From assembly GCA_017542725.1 (NCBI GenBank), contig JAFXWR010000202.1, positions 1 to 8,603 of the forward strand: a stretch of DNA of 8,603 nt, in the 5' to 3' direction. The translations under genes and the position numbers were made by a program. The notes under the pieces were generated by a model, which saw only the letters and a program-made list of their open reading frames with translations, did no database searches and was not told the DNA's origin. This stretch comes from Lachnospiraceae bacterium. GTDB lineage: Bacteria > Bacillota_A > Clostridia > Lachnospirales > Lachnospiraceae. Below are positions 1-6,003 of the stretch, one piece after another; the stretch's first letter is position 1; each line of letters opens with the position of its first letter.

Positions 1-2
1 AT

Positions 3-986
3 ATAAATGTAACCGATATTAACTGGAATGGTTCACAGTTATGGATAGATGATATTACAAAAGGTCGTTATTTATCAGAAGTTAAGTTAGATAAGGATTT
101 TGTAGATACCTTTGCAACTCGTGTATCTAACGTAGTAAATAAAGGGTTTAATAAATATTCAGCAAGACTTGAAGCTGAGACAGAGGAATTACGTATTACA
201 GTTATTCATGAATCTGTTTCACATACAGGTAAGGCTATTTCCATAAGAAAGACACCTGCAGTTAAGCGTATTAACTTCATGGAGAGTATTAGAAATGGTG
301 AATACTGTTCAGTAGAAGTTGCAAATATTATGTCTAATGCTGTTAAAGCACATAACAATATAATTGTTGTCGGACTTCCCGGTGTAGGTAAGACAGAGTT
401 AGTAAAGTTCTTAACTAACTATATTAGAGATTATGAGCGTGTAATTACCATAGAAGATACCTTGGAATTGCACTATAAAGATATTAACCCTGAGAAGGAT
501 GCACTTGAATTTAAGGTCAATGATACAACATTTACATATTCAGATGCTATCAAGGCATCATTGAGATTGTTACCTCAGTGGATTTTGCTTTCAGAAGCAC
601 GTTCTGTCGAGGTTAAGTACTTGCTTGAATCTGTATCAACTGGTGCAAAGTGTTTAACAACTTTGCATACAGATGATGTACAAAAGATACCAGAGCGTAT
701 TCTTAACATGATGGGTCAGCTTGAGGATAGAGAGTCAGTAAAGAACAACATCTATACTTTCTTTGATATAGGTATTCTTATTGATAAAGCACAGGATGAA
801 AAGACAGGTAAGATAACACGTTGGGTATCTCAGATTTGTTATTTTGATAGAGAAAATGATGAGAACAAATGTGTAATGCTTGTTGATGATGGTAAGTTGA
901 CAGGTGAAACCTTCAGTGACTATTACATGAAGAAGTTTAATAAGGCTGGAATTGCAGACCCGTTCAAGTATACATATATCGACTAA
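3..986 (+). CDS. tadA: TadA/CpaF (VirB11-type) secretion ATPase, 5' end outside the window
   Basis: Motor ATPase of a type II/IV-pilus-related machine, expected to be a cytoplasmic hexamer that powers filament assembly at the membrane platform. The frame is open from the window edge, so the 327 visible residues are the C-terminal part; the internal ATG at 279 is not the start. Visible in order: an N-terminal domain end with the Asn-Gly/Trp-Ile-Asp pattern and an Ile-Arg-Lys stretch (about nt 240-250) typical of CpaF proteins; the Walker A GLPGVGKT (372-395); an Asp box IEDTLEL (about 450-470); a Walker B region WILLSEAR, where CpaF proteins usually have GE-V/A-R; and the His box TTLHTDD. The gene ends 14 bases before the platform gene, so the two are surely co-transcribed. 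It is assigned to the Tad branch rather than to conjugation from the T2SSF and Flp-like neighbours. Uncertain: the exact subfamily, because Walker B and His box residues are divergent. Confidence 0.9.
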   Translation: MNVTDINWNGSQLWIDDITKGRYLSEVKLDKDFVDTFATRVSNVVNKGFNKYSARLEAETEELRITVIHESVSHTGKAISIRKTPAVKRINFMESIRNGEYCSVEVANIMSNAVKAHNNIIVVGLPGVGKTELVKFLTNYIRDYERVITIEDTLELHYKDINPEKDALEFKVNDTTFTYSDAIKASLRLLPQWILLSEARSVEVKYLLESVSTGAKCLTTLHTDDVQKIPERILNMMGQLEDRESVKNNIYTFFDIGILIDKAQDEKTGKITRWVSQICYFDRENDENKCVMLVDDGKLTGETFSDYYMKKFNKAGIADPFKYTYID

Positions 987-1000
987 TAGGAGGGTATGCA

Positions 1001-2512
1001 ATGAAAAAGAAATTCAAGAAATTTTTAAGATACTTTAAAATCTCTTATTTAAAAGCCGAAGTTGCACAGATGGGATTTAATATTACATTAGGTAATATTT
1101 TCACTTTAGTAGGCGTTTTGATATTTGCAGCGTTTATAACTGGTGTTTTATTAAGATTAGACCCAATTTATTGTGTAGTTTTAGCATTATTCTTTATTTG
1201 TTCTTTACCTATGATGATTATTACTCACTTCAAAGCTGATTTTGAGAAGATGAGATTTAATGAAGCGGTAAATTACATGGAACAGTTAATATATGCGTTC
1301 CATAAGAGTAATAAAATTCGTGAAGCGTTGGTTGACGTACATAATGTATCAACAGGAAACATTAAACGTGTAACGGATAAAATGATAAACATTATAGATA
1401 ATGATATGACAACCTCAAAGATATATGAGAAGGCTTTAGGTGTTATGCAAGAAGAGTATGATTGCTCTCGTATGATGCTGTTACATAATTATTTGTTAGA
1501 GGTTGAATACAATGGTGGTGAGAGCGACAGGTCATTAAATATGTTGCTTACCGATATAAGAGAATGGTCATCAAGAATATTACAGTATCAGCAAGAAAGA
1601 AAGAGCGTTAAGGGTAAAATCGTAGTAAGTATTTTGTTAGCTATGTTATCTTGCGGTCTTATGGTTAATATGATACCTGCTGATTACTTAGACCAAATGG
1701 TTCCACAAGCTGCTTATCAGTTGGGTACATTAGGCGTATTACTTGCTTGTATTGTCCTTTATATTATGGCAACAGCAAGAGTTGGTGTATCTTATTTGGA
1801 TTTTGAAACAGATAAGGAAACAACAAAGCGGGCTTTAGAGGATATGAAGTACATTTCTAAGTATAACAAGAAGAACCACGTAAAGCCAGCTATTATTAAA
1901 GTTTGTGTAATGGCACCACTTATTTTCTTTGCAGTTTGGTATAAAGTTTATTGGATAATCTTGCCAGTAGCGTTATTGATGTTATACGTAGTATTTATGG
2001 ATAGTATTCGTAAAAATCAAGCTGTACACCATGTAGTAAGAGAAGTAAATAAGATGTTCCCTGCTTGGATACGTAGTCTTGTTTTACAGTTACAAACAGA
2101 GAATACACACATGGCAATAGTAAAGAGTGTAGATACATGTCCTGTTATTTTAAAAGATGAGGTTTGTACGCTGTTAGATAATATTGATAAAGACCCTAAT
2201 AGCATGAGACCTTATAACGAGTTCCTTAAAGATTTTGATACACCTGATTTAAAGATGTCCGTACATTATCTGTATTCAATATCACAGTTTGGTACAGAGG
2301 ATATGTTAGCACAGTTGGATTACTTAATTGAGCAGAATTCACAGTTGTCAATTGCAGAAGAGAAGTTGAGAAATGAGGACTCATTAGCTGGTTTCAGTAC
2401 TTTAACATTGTTGCCTATGTTGTTTGCAGTATTAAAGTTATTGTTAGACCTTATGCTATTCTTGCAGATTTCAACAACATTTATGCAGAACAATGTAACA
2501 TTACCTTTCTAA
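1001..2512 (+). CDS. Two-module T2SSF membrane platform protein (TadB/TadC-like)
   Basis: Integral membrane platform that would couple the ATPase to pilin extrusion. The 503-residue protein begins with a basic tail (MKKKFKKFLR), then predicted membrane helices near residues 31-52 and 55-75, a helical cytoplasmic region at about 80-205, helices near 206-226 and 241-258, two more within 299-333, a second cytoplasmic region at about 340-465 and a final helix near 466-490. This repeated layout of cytoplasmic bundle followed by membrane helices matches two T2SSF (GspF/TadB/TadC) units in one chain; classical Tad loci encode TadB and TadC separately. Sequence identity to either is low by eye, so the family call rests mainly on architecture and on its place next to the ATPase. 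The start is fixed by AGGAGGG at 988-994, six bases upstream. The stop codon overlaps the AAGGAG of the next gene, which suggests translational coupling. Confidence 0.75.
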   Translation: MKKKFKKFLRYFKISYLKAEVAQMGFNITLGNIFTLVGVLIFAAFITGVLLRLDPIYCVVLALFFICSLPMMIITHFKADFEKMRFNEAVNYMEQLIYAFHKSNKIREALVDVHNVSTGNIKRVTDKMINIIDNDMTTSKIYEKALGVMQEEYDCSRMMLLHNYLLEVEYNGGESDRSLNMLLTDIREWSSRILQYQQERKSVKGKIVVSILLAMLSCGLMVNMIPADYLDQMVPQAAYQLGTLGVLLACIVLYIMATARVGVSYLDFETDKETTKRALEDMKYISKYNKKNHVKPAIIKVCVMAPLIFFAVWYKVYWIILPVALLMLYVVFMDSIRKNQAVHHVVREVNKMFPAWIRSLVLQLQTENTHMAIVKSVDTCPVILKDEVCTLLDNIDKDPNSMRPYNEFLKDFDTPDLKMSVHYLYSISQFGTEDMLAQLDYLIEQNSQLSIAEEKLRNEDSLAGFSTLTLLPMLFAVLKLLLDLMLFLQISTTFMQNNVTLPF

Positions 2513-2521
2513 GGAGTAGTT

Positions 2522-2653
2522 ATGAGAGCATTATTAGAAGAGTATGGTTCAACCATTATAATGATAATCCTTTCTTCAGGAATAATTGGGTTGCTTATGA
2601 CTGTACTTAATTATATTTTGACAGGTCAAATATGGGTAACATGGGGGTTATAA
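2522..2653 (+). CDS. Leaderless Flp-like mini-pilin, 43 residues
   Basis: A very short gene that is easy to miss. ATG at 2522 lies five bases after AAGGAG (2511-2516), which itself overlaps the stop of the platform gene. The product starts MRALLEEYG and continues as one hydrophobic helix (about residues 10-33) with a short Trp-containing tail. The Leu5/Glu7/Tyr8/Gly9 pattern is identical in spacing to that of six downstream proteins and resembles the Glu-Tyr-Gly core of Flp pilins, but there is no leader before it. The gene stops three bases before the next ATG. Inferred role: minor subunit or initiator of the filament, or a small assembly factor in the membrane. It has essentially no extracellular domain. 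Confidence 0.75.
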   Translation: MRALLEEYGSTIIMIILSSGIIGLLMTVLNYILTGQIWVTWGL

Positions 2654-2656
2654 TTT

Positions 2657-2896
2657 ATGGACGCATTTTTACAAGAATATGGATTTGTCATGATAACTAT
2701 AATTGCTATGTTTGTATTTTTCTTCTTATTTGTGAAATTACCAACATGGTATGCAGAGTATGAATTGAATATGACATCTAATTTGACTGGTGTTCCTAAA
2801 GAAGAGTTGGTTGTAGCACAAGAAATAGTGGAAAATGGTGGGTTTAAACAACCTATCGTTGTTCCTAATCCACCAGAAGTAATAGAACTACGATAA
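2657..2896 (+). CDS. Leaderless Flp-like pilin protein with proline-rich end, probably truncated
   Basis: A 79-residue protein starting MDAFLQEYGF, followed by a Phe-rich membrane helix (about residues 10-27) and a polar tail ending in a proline-rich stretch (PIVVPNPPEVIELR). The GGGGG at 2643-2647, inside the preceding gene, is the likely ribosome binding site, nine bases upstream. The N-terminus follows the same Met-anchored Leu5/Glu7/Tyr8/Gly9 pattern as its neighbours. The proline-rich end looks like a linker rather than a natural terminus, and a cell-wall-binding-type repeat continues in the +1 frame just downstream (2886-3002). The intact ancestor, or a frameshifted product, would therefore carry a surface-binding tail. 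Function inferred from family resemblance and position: minor pilin or adhesive subunit. Confidence 0.75.
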   Translation: MDAFLQEYGFVMITIIAMFVFFFLFVKLPTWYAEYELNMTSNLTGVPKEELVVAQEIVENGGFKQPIVVPNPPEVIELR

Positions 2897-3002
2897 AAGT
2901 TATTATTTTGACTCAAATAATGAAATGGTAAAAGGTAAAACAATTAAAATAGGTGTTACTTCTTATACCTTTGATGAAAAGGGAGTTTTAATAGGGAAGT
3001 AG
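2886..3002 (+). pseudogene. Out-of-frame cell-wall/choline-binding-type repeat fragment
   Basis: Between the stop of the 2657 gene and the next gene, the +1 frame is open for 38 codons. It encodes a peptide with two Tyr-aromatic/Thr-Phe-Asp units about 20 residues apart: YYFDSNNEMVKG and then YTFDEKGVLIGK. This is the pattern of cell-wall-binding/glucan-binding repeats (YYFDxxGxMxxG). No plausible independent start with a ribosome binding site precedes it; the only internal ATG is at 2925, in mid-repeat. A TAG at 2883-2885 in this frame and the TAA at 2894-2896 in the 2657 frame confine any frame change to about ten bases. Best read as the detached C-terminal domain of the 2657 protein, by a one-base indel, an assembly error or, less likely, programmed +1 frameshifting. 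Confidence 0.6.
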
Positions 3003-3027
3003 CAAACCTATGAAAGGAGAAAATGCT

Positions 3028-4389
3028 ATGCAAAATATGTTAAAAGAATATGCGTTTGTTGTAGTTTCCATAGTAGGTGCATTAGTATTTTTCTTCGTGC
3101 TACAAGTTATGTTAAGACGTGATAGCGAAACAAGCATAGTTAATATGTTAAAGAGTTCTATGCAATATGTAAGTCCTGTTACAGACGCAGAAACTAACTA
3201 TGGTCGAGATACGTTAGATGAAAACTTAGATAGCCTTGAATTACCTGATTTTTATTTTGACAATATAGCAAATGATGATGGTAAACAATATAAACTTACT
3301 GATACAGATTATCAAACAAGTACACAAGTAGAGGTAAAAGAGGACGCAGATGGAAATTCAACAAGTGTTTCACCTGCTATATATACATTAACCGCAGATT
3401 TCTTGTTAGATAAGATAAAAGTAAGAGGTTCAGGGGTATCAGTTTCGGATATAACAATAACAGTAATAGATTATACACCAAAGTTAATTTATCCAGAGTC
3501 AGACGAAGGTGTTACTTCTATAACGGGTAGGCTTGCACCTGATGAAGATGTTATAGAAGTAGACAAGTATGGTAATAAGATAGTTGATAGTAGCTCACCA
3601 GATGGCTATAAGCATACTACAAGAACTCAATACGAACAGAGAAATCAAGTTGATAGTAGTACATTAGCAGCAGATGACTATGATGATTATTATGGAGATA
3701 CCTATTTTTATCTGAATGGTACATGGTATTGGGACTCAGATTTAGATGGTACGCTTTCGTTTATCGAAGACGATTTGGGTAATAAAATCATTACGGACGC
3801 TCAGACAGGTCCTTTAGATTTGGGATTAAATGATGGTTCGTATGATGGCACAAATGGTATTAAGTTTAAGACCGATTTAACTCATAAATTTAAAGTCATT
3901 TATCGTGTTAATGGTAACGTGGTGATTGGAAATGCAGATAACGCAGCTATGAAAGCTGAGATGACAAAAATGTTTGTAGCAACACCACGTAGACAAGTAA
4001 ATCGTAGTTTGGAAGTATATGAAGAAAACTATGAAGAGGGAGTTTTAAAGGGTAAGGAAGTAGACACCACTCCTACAGAAAAAAAATTATTTAAGTCACA
4101 AGTAGCAGATTATAGTGGACTTACCGGTGATGAGGTATTAAATTCACTTGCAGAGTCAAAGTTAGCAGCCGTACAAGCATGGCAAGAAGAAGAAAAAGAG
4201 GAAAGAGCAGAAGCCGAAGCCGAAGCAGAGGCAGAAGCCGAAGCTGAGAAGAAAGTTGCGGAAGAAACTGAGAACGATAAAGCAAAGAGTGAAGAAACAG
4301 TAACTAATGAAGATACAGAGAATGTTTCTAGCACAGAAAGTAACAACGATACAGATAATAGTGAAGATACAGAGAATGTGGAAGAATAA
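3028..4389 (+). CDS. Large pilin-like surface protein with EF-hand-like loop and acidic tail
   Basis: A 453-residue protein, starting MQNMLKEYAF, with the Leu5/Glu7/Tyr8/Ala9 pattern and a membrane helix at about residues 9-29, then a large polar, cysteine-free extracellular region. Start choice: an in-frame ATG at 3010 exists, but AAAGGAG (3012-3018) lies just inside it and eight bases before 3028, and only the 3028 start aligns with the other six N-termini. Residues 236-247 (DSDLDGTLSFIE) fit a 12-residue EF-hand calcium loop. The C-terminal 70 or so residues are low-complexity: Glu/Lys-rich, then seven Ala-Glu units, then a Thr/Ser/Asn/Glu/Asp tail with a repeated EDTENV. No LPXTG-type sorting signal is seen, so anchoring would be by the N-terminal helix or by incorporation in the filament. 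Inferred role: tip or adhesin-type minor pilin. The large domain matches no family I recognise. Confidence 0.8.
   Translation: MQNMLKEYAFVVVSIVGALVFFFVLQVMLRRDSETSIVNMLKSSMQYVSPVTDAETNYGRDTLDENLDSLELPDFYFDNIANDDGKQYKLTDTDYQTSTQVEVKEDADGNSTSVSPAIYTLTADFLLDKIKVRGSGVSVSDITITVIDYTPKLIYPESDEGVTSITGRLAPDEDVIEVDKYGNKIVDSSSPDGYKHTTRTQYEQRNQVDSSTLAADDYDDYYGDTYFYLNGTWYWDSDLDGTLSFIEDDLGNKIITDAQTGPLDLGLNDGSYDGTNGIKFKTDLTHKFKVIYRVNGNVVIGNADNAAMKAEMTKMFVATPRRQVNRSLEVYEENYEEGVLKGKEVDTTPTEKKLFKSQVADYSGLTGDEVLNSLAESKLAAVQAWQEEEKEERAEAEAEAEAEAEAEKKVAEETENDKAKSEETVTNEDTENVSSTESNNDTDNSEDTENVEE
3733..3768 (+). other. EF-hand-like calcium-binding loop inside the large pilin-like protein
   Basis: Encodes DSDLDGTLSFIE, with Asp at loop positions 1, 3 and 5, Gly at 6, a hydrophobic residue at 8, Ser at 9 and Glu at 12. 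These are the canonical EF-hand/dockerin-type loop positions. It follows an aromatic stretch (YFYLNGTWYW). Only one loop is visible, so calcium binding is inferred. Confidence 0.5.
4207..4248 (+). repeat. Seven tandem Ala-Glu codon pairs
   Basis: Fourteen codons alternate GCN and GAR, giving (Ala-Glu)x7 within the tail of the large pilin-like protein. Codons vary (gca/gcc/gct, gaa/gag), so the peptide is repeated more strictly than the DNA. That suggests selection on a charged helical or stalk-like segment as well as repeat expansion. Confidence 0.85.
4309..4379 (+). repeat. Pair of 17-bp direct repeats encoding EDTENV
   Basis: The same 17 bases (gaagatacagagaatgt) occur at 4309-4325 and 4363-4379. 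They are 54 bases apart, i.e. 18 codons and in frame. They give a repeated EDTENV peptide in the acidic C-terminus and are a likely trace of a small duplication. Confidence 0.7.
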
Positions 4390-4409
4390 GCCCATGAAGG
4401 AGGGTTGCA

Positions 4410-4811
4410 ATGCGTCAAGTAATTGAATCTTATGCTTTAATTTTAATAATTGCTTTGATAGCTATGATTGCTATATCATTCACGTCATTGAACTTAAATA
4501 TAGTGCAAGCAAGGCGAATTTACAATGATATTAGAGCGGAGGTACAAGCCTCTAATGGTGCAATAGTACCATCTAGCAATAATGTGTTAACTAGTGACCC
4601 TAAATACATGAGCAATGGATTTTTAACAGACCATCATTACGGATTTACTTATTGTATTACACGTCAACCTATCACAGCAGTAGACTCAAATATTGCAAGC
4701 GAGGACGAAACTTTTATATACAACAGTATTTATAAAATAGATTTTATCTATATTTATAGTATTCCTATATTTGGTACACAATACTATCCGATAAGTGGTT
4801 ATTCAGCGTAA
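4410..4811 (+). CDS. Leaderless pilin-like / TadE-like minor subunit, 133 residues
   Basis: Starts MRQVIESYAL with Ile5, Tyr8 and Ala9 in the shared pattern, though the usual Glu7 is Ser. The membrane helix spans about residues 8-28. It is followed by a charged amphipathic stretch (ARRIYNDIRAEVQ), as in type IV pilins and TadE-like pseudopilins, and then a Tyr/Ile-rich domain of about 85 residues with one cysteine. AAGGAGG (4397-4403) sits six bases before the ATG, and the gap to the preceding stop is 20 bases. All five Gln codons are CAA and both Lys codons AAA, unlike the 5143 gene. Probable role: low-copy minor pilin or assembly factor. The C-terminal domain is not recognised. Confidence 0.75.
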   Translation: MRQVIESYALILIIALIAMIAISFTSLNLNIVQARRIYNDIRAEVQASNGAIVPSSNNVLTSDPKYMSNGFLTDHHYGFTYCITRQPITAVDSNIASEDETFIYNSIYKIDFIYIYSIPIFGTQYYPISGYSA

Positions 4812-4821
4812 GGAGTATAGC

Positions 4822-5070
4822 ATGAAGAAATTCTTGGAAGAATATGGAATGGTAATGTTAGCCGTAATCGTAATTGGAGCAATGGTTGCAGTGGCTATGA
4901 TTATCAAGAATAAGAATGATATTTTTGTGCGAAACGAGTATTCAGATTTTACAGACCCTAATGTAGAAAATGTAGGTGGTAGTGAAATACAGAATGAGCA
5001 TAGAGATGGGTACAAACAAAATCCTGAATATTTGCAAAATGTTGATGATGACACAACACCAAATTGGTAA
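4822..5070 (+). CDS. Leaderless Flp-like pilin protein, 82 residues
   Basis: Starts MKKFLEEYGMV, almost identical to the 5143 protein over the first nine residues, with a membrane helix at about 10-31 and then a polar, acidic tail of about 50 residues rich in Asn, Asp and Glu. The start at 4822 is set by AAGGAG (4810-4815) six bases upstream. An in-frame ATG at 4795 lies inside the preceding gene, has no comparable site and would break the N-terminal alignment. Inferred role: filament subunit, perhaps a minor form of the 5143 pilin. The close N-terminal match suggests tandem duplication followed by tail divergence. Confidence 0.8.
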   Translation: MKKFLEEYGMVMLAVIVIGAMVAVAMIIKNKNDIFVRNEYSDFTDPNVENVGGSEIQNEHRDGYKQNPEYLQNVDDDTTPNW

Positions 5071-5096
5071 TAGTTGATATAACAATCAATTTATTA

Positions 5097-5118
5097 TAAA
5101 GAAACTAAAGTTTATTTA
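5097..5118 (+). promoter_or_regulatory. Small stem-loop in the leader of the putative major pilin gene
   Basis: Arms at 5097-5105 and 5110-5118 pair with one G/A mismatch around a TAAA loop, just upstream of the TGGAGG (5127-5132) of the 5143 gene. It lies in the only sizeable gap (72 bases) inside the pilin run. It could stabilise or mark a processed 5' end of the pilin message. The pairing is AT-rich and weak, so this is tentative. Confidence 0.3.
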
Positions 5119-5142
5119 ATGTAAAATGGAGGAATTTATCTA

Positions 5143-5352
5143 ATGAAGGCGTTTTTGGAAGAATACGGTCTTGTAATCGTAGTAATTATCGTTGTTGCAG
5201 TTCTTATTGCACTTGCTGTTTATTTCTCAACAAAGGGTAAGGCTGATATTACAAACACTTATGACCAGTTTACATCAGGCGCACAGTCTATTGTAAATCA
5301 GTCATTACAGAACGCTGCTACTGAGATTGAGAATCAGGGTAAGCAGCATTAA
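5143..5352 (+). CDS. Putative major pilin, leaderless Flp-like, 69 residues
   Basis: A tiny hydrophobic protein: MKAFLEEYGLV, a membrane/filament helix at about residues 9-28 (Val/Ile-rich), then a short Gln/Asn/Thr-rich amphipathic tail ending in His. Size and layout match Flp-type major pilins, and the EYGLV core is the closest of the seven to the Flp EYGL signature. Known Flp pilins, however, have a leader cleaved by a TadV-type peptidase; here nothing precedes the core except six residues. Codon choice differs from its neighbours: all six Gln codons are CAG, all four Lys codons AAG, and three of five Leu codons CTT, which suggests high expression. It has a strong TGGAGG site and a separate 72-base leader with a hairpin. 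Best candidate for the filament backbone. Confidence 0.8.
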   Translation: MKAFLEEYGLVIVVIIVVAVLIALAVYFSTKGKADITNTYDQFTSGAQSIVNQSLQNAATEIENQGKQH

Positions 5353-5364
5353 GGGGTAATTTCT

Positions 5365-5859
5365 ATGAGAATATCCGTAGCAATGTATGCGGGGTTTTTC
5401 TCAATGATTTTACTAGTGGCAATTCTTAGTTCGATTATAAGCTATACTTCCTATAGTGATACCGTACAGCAAAATTTAGAGGAATCTATGGAATTTGCTG
5501 TACGGATGCTACAGGAGGACTACGCAGAATACTACACCCAAGATACTGCTTTTAATGATTACTTAGAGAACAAAGTAGGTAAAGGATTAGAAGTATCTTT
5601 TGGGTCAGAGGACACGAGCAAGACAGAGCCAGAACGTACAACTGCTAAATTGAAGGAAAACTTCGTAAAATACTTAACAACCAATCTTAATGCTAATATT
5701 ACTAATTTAGATGTAAAGATTTATGGTGCAGACGCTACCACAGGAGTTTTGTCAGCAGAAGTGACAGCCACATTTAAATATCCAACAGGAAATGTAGGAA
5801 CAGTATCTTGTGATAGAACAGTTATTATTGATAAGTATTTAAAACCAACTAAATATTGA
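5365..5859 (+). CDS. Pilin-like membrane-anchored protein, 164 residues, last gene of the operon
   Basis: Starts MRISVAMYAG. It lacks the Glu residues but still has Val5, Tyr8 and Ala9 in the shared register, then a membrane helix at about residues 8-28. A helical acidic region (about 32-75) is followed by a probably beta-rich C-terminal domain that ends shortly after a Cys-Asp-Arg segment. AAGGGG (5351-5356), overlapping the previous stop, lies eight bases upstream. Overall it resembles TadE/pseudopilin minor subunits with a globular head. It is the most divergent of the seven and could equally be an assembly factor. The intrinsic terminator starts two bases after its stop codon. Confidence 0.75.
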   Translation: MRISVAMYAGFFSMILLVAILSSIISYTSYSDTVQQNLEESMEFAVRMLQEDYAEYYTQDTAFNDYLENKVGKGLEVSFGSEDTSKTEPERTTAKLKENFVKYLTTNLNANITNLDVKIYGADATTGVLSAEVTATFKYPTGNVGTVSCDRTVIIDKYLKPTKY

Positions 5860-5860
5860 T

Positions 5861-5895
5861 AAAGGCGTAGGATGTAAATTTCTTACGCCTTTTTT
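5861..5895 (+). terminator. Intrinsic terminator of the pilus operon
   Basis: A 12-bp stem (5861-5872 with 5881-5892, one G-U pair) closes an eight-base loop. The core is aaaggcgta against tacgccttt, and the stem runs straight into a T tract ending at 5895. It lies immediately after the last pilin-like gene and ahead of the separately promoted cheY. Confidence 0.88.
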
Positions 5896-5924
5896 GTTAG
5901 TTTTAATTTAGTTAGAAATTTTTA

Positions 5925-5952
5925 AAATTAAAAATACGTATTTTTTTAATTT
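5925..5952. promoter_or_regulatory. AT-rich imperfect palindrome upstream of cheY
   Basis: The left arm aaattaaaaatac (5925-5937) is mirrored by 5938-5952 with two extra T residues, centred on tacgta. It abuts and slightly overlaps the candidate -35 box at 5951. It could be an operator or an UP-like element. In such AT-rich DNA a chance origin is quite possible. Confidence 0.25.
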
Positions 5953-5978
5953 GCCTAAAAACTTTATTTGTAGATAAT
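5951..5978 (+). promoter_or_regulatory. Candidate sigma-A promoter for cheY
   Basis: TTGCCT (5951-5956) and GATAAT (5973-5978) are separated by 16 bases, near the housekeeping consensus. The pair lies downstream of the pilus terminator and about 80 bases before the cheY start. The predicted leader of about 70 bases would contain the inverted repeat at 6004-6028. No better pair with normal spacing was found. Confidence 0.4.
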
Positions 5979-6003
5979 TTTGTGTTATATTTAGATTGTC
6001 TTA

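Noticed and set aside
735..1001. Minus-strand open frames over the ATPase, platform and 149-residue genes
   Set aside because: Each lies opposite a well-supported + strand gene, lacks a Shine-Dalgarno site and encodes an unstructured-looking product.
2891..2899. Programmed +1 frameshift site of the prfB type at CGA-TAA
   Set aside because: No upstream SD-like stimulator or slippery CUU-UGA context; kept only as a minor alternative to an indel.
4110..4418. Open frames on the - strand opposite the acidic tail, encoding Ser/Ala- and Phe-rich peptides
   Set aside because: They are the mirror of the Ala-Glu and Glu-rich codons of the + strand gene, with no ribosome binding site and biased composition.
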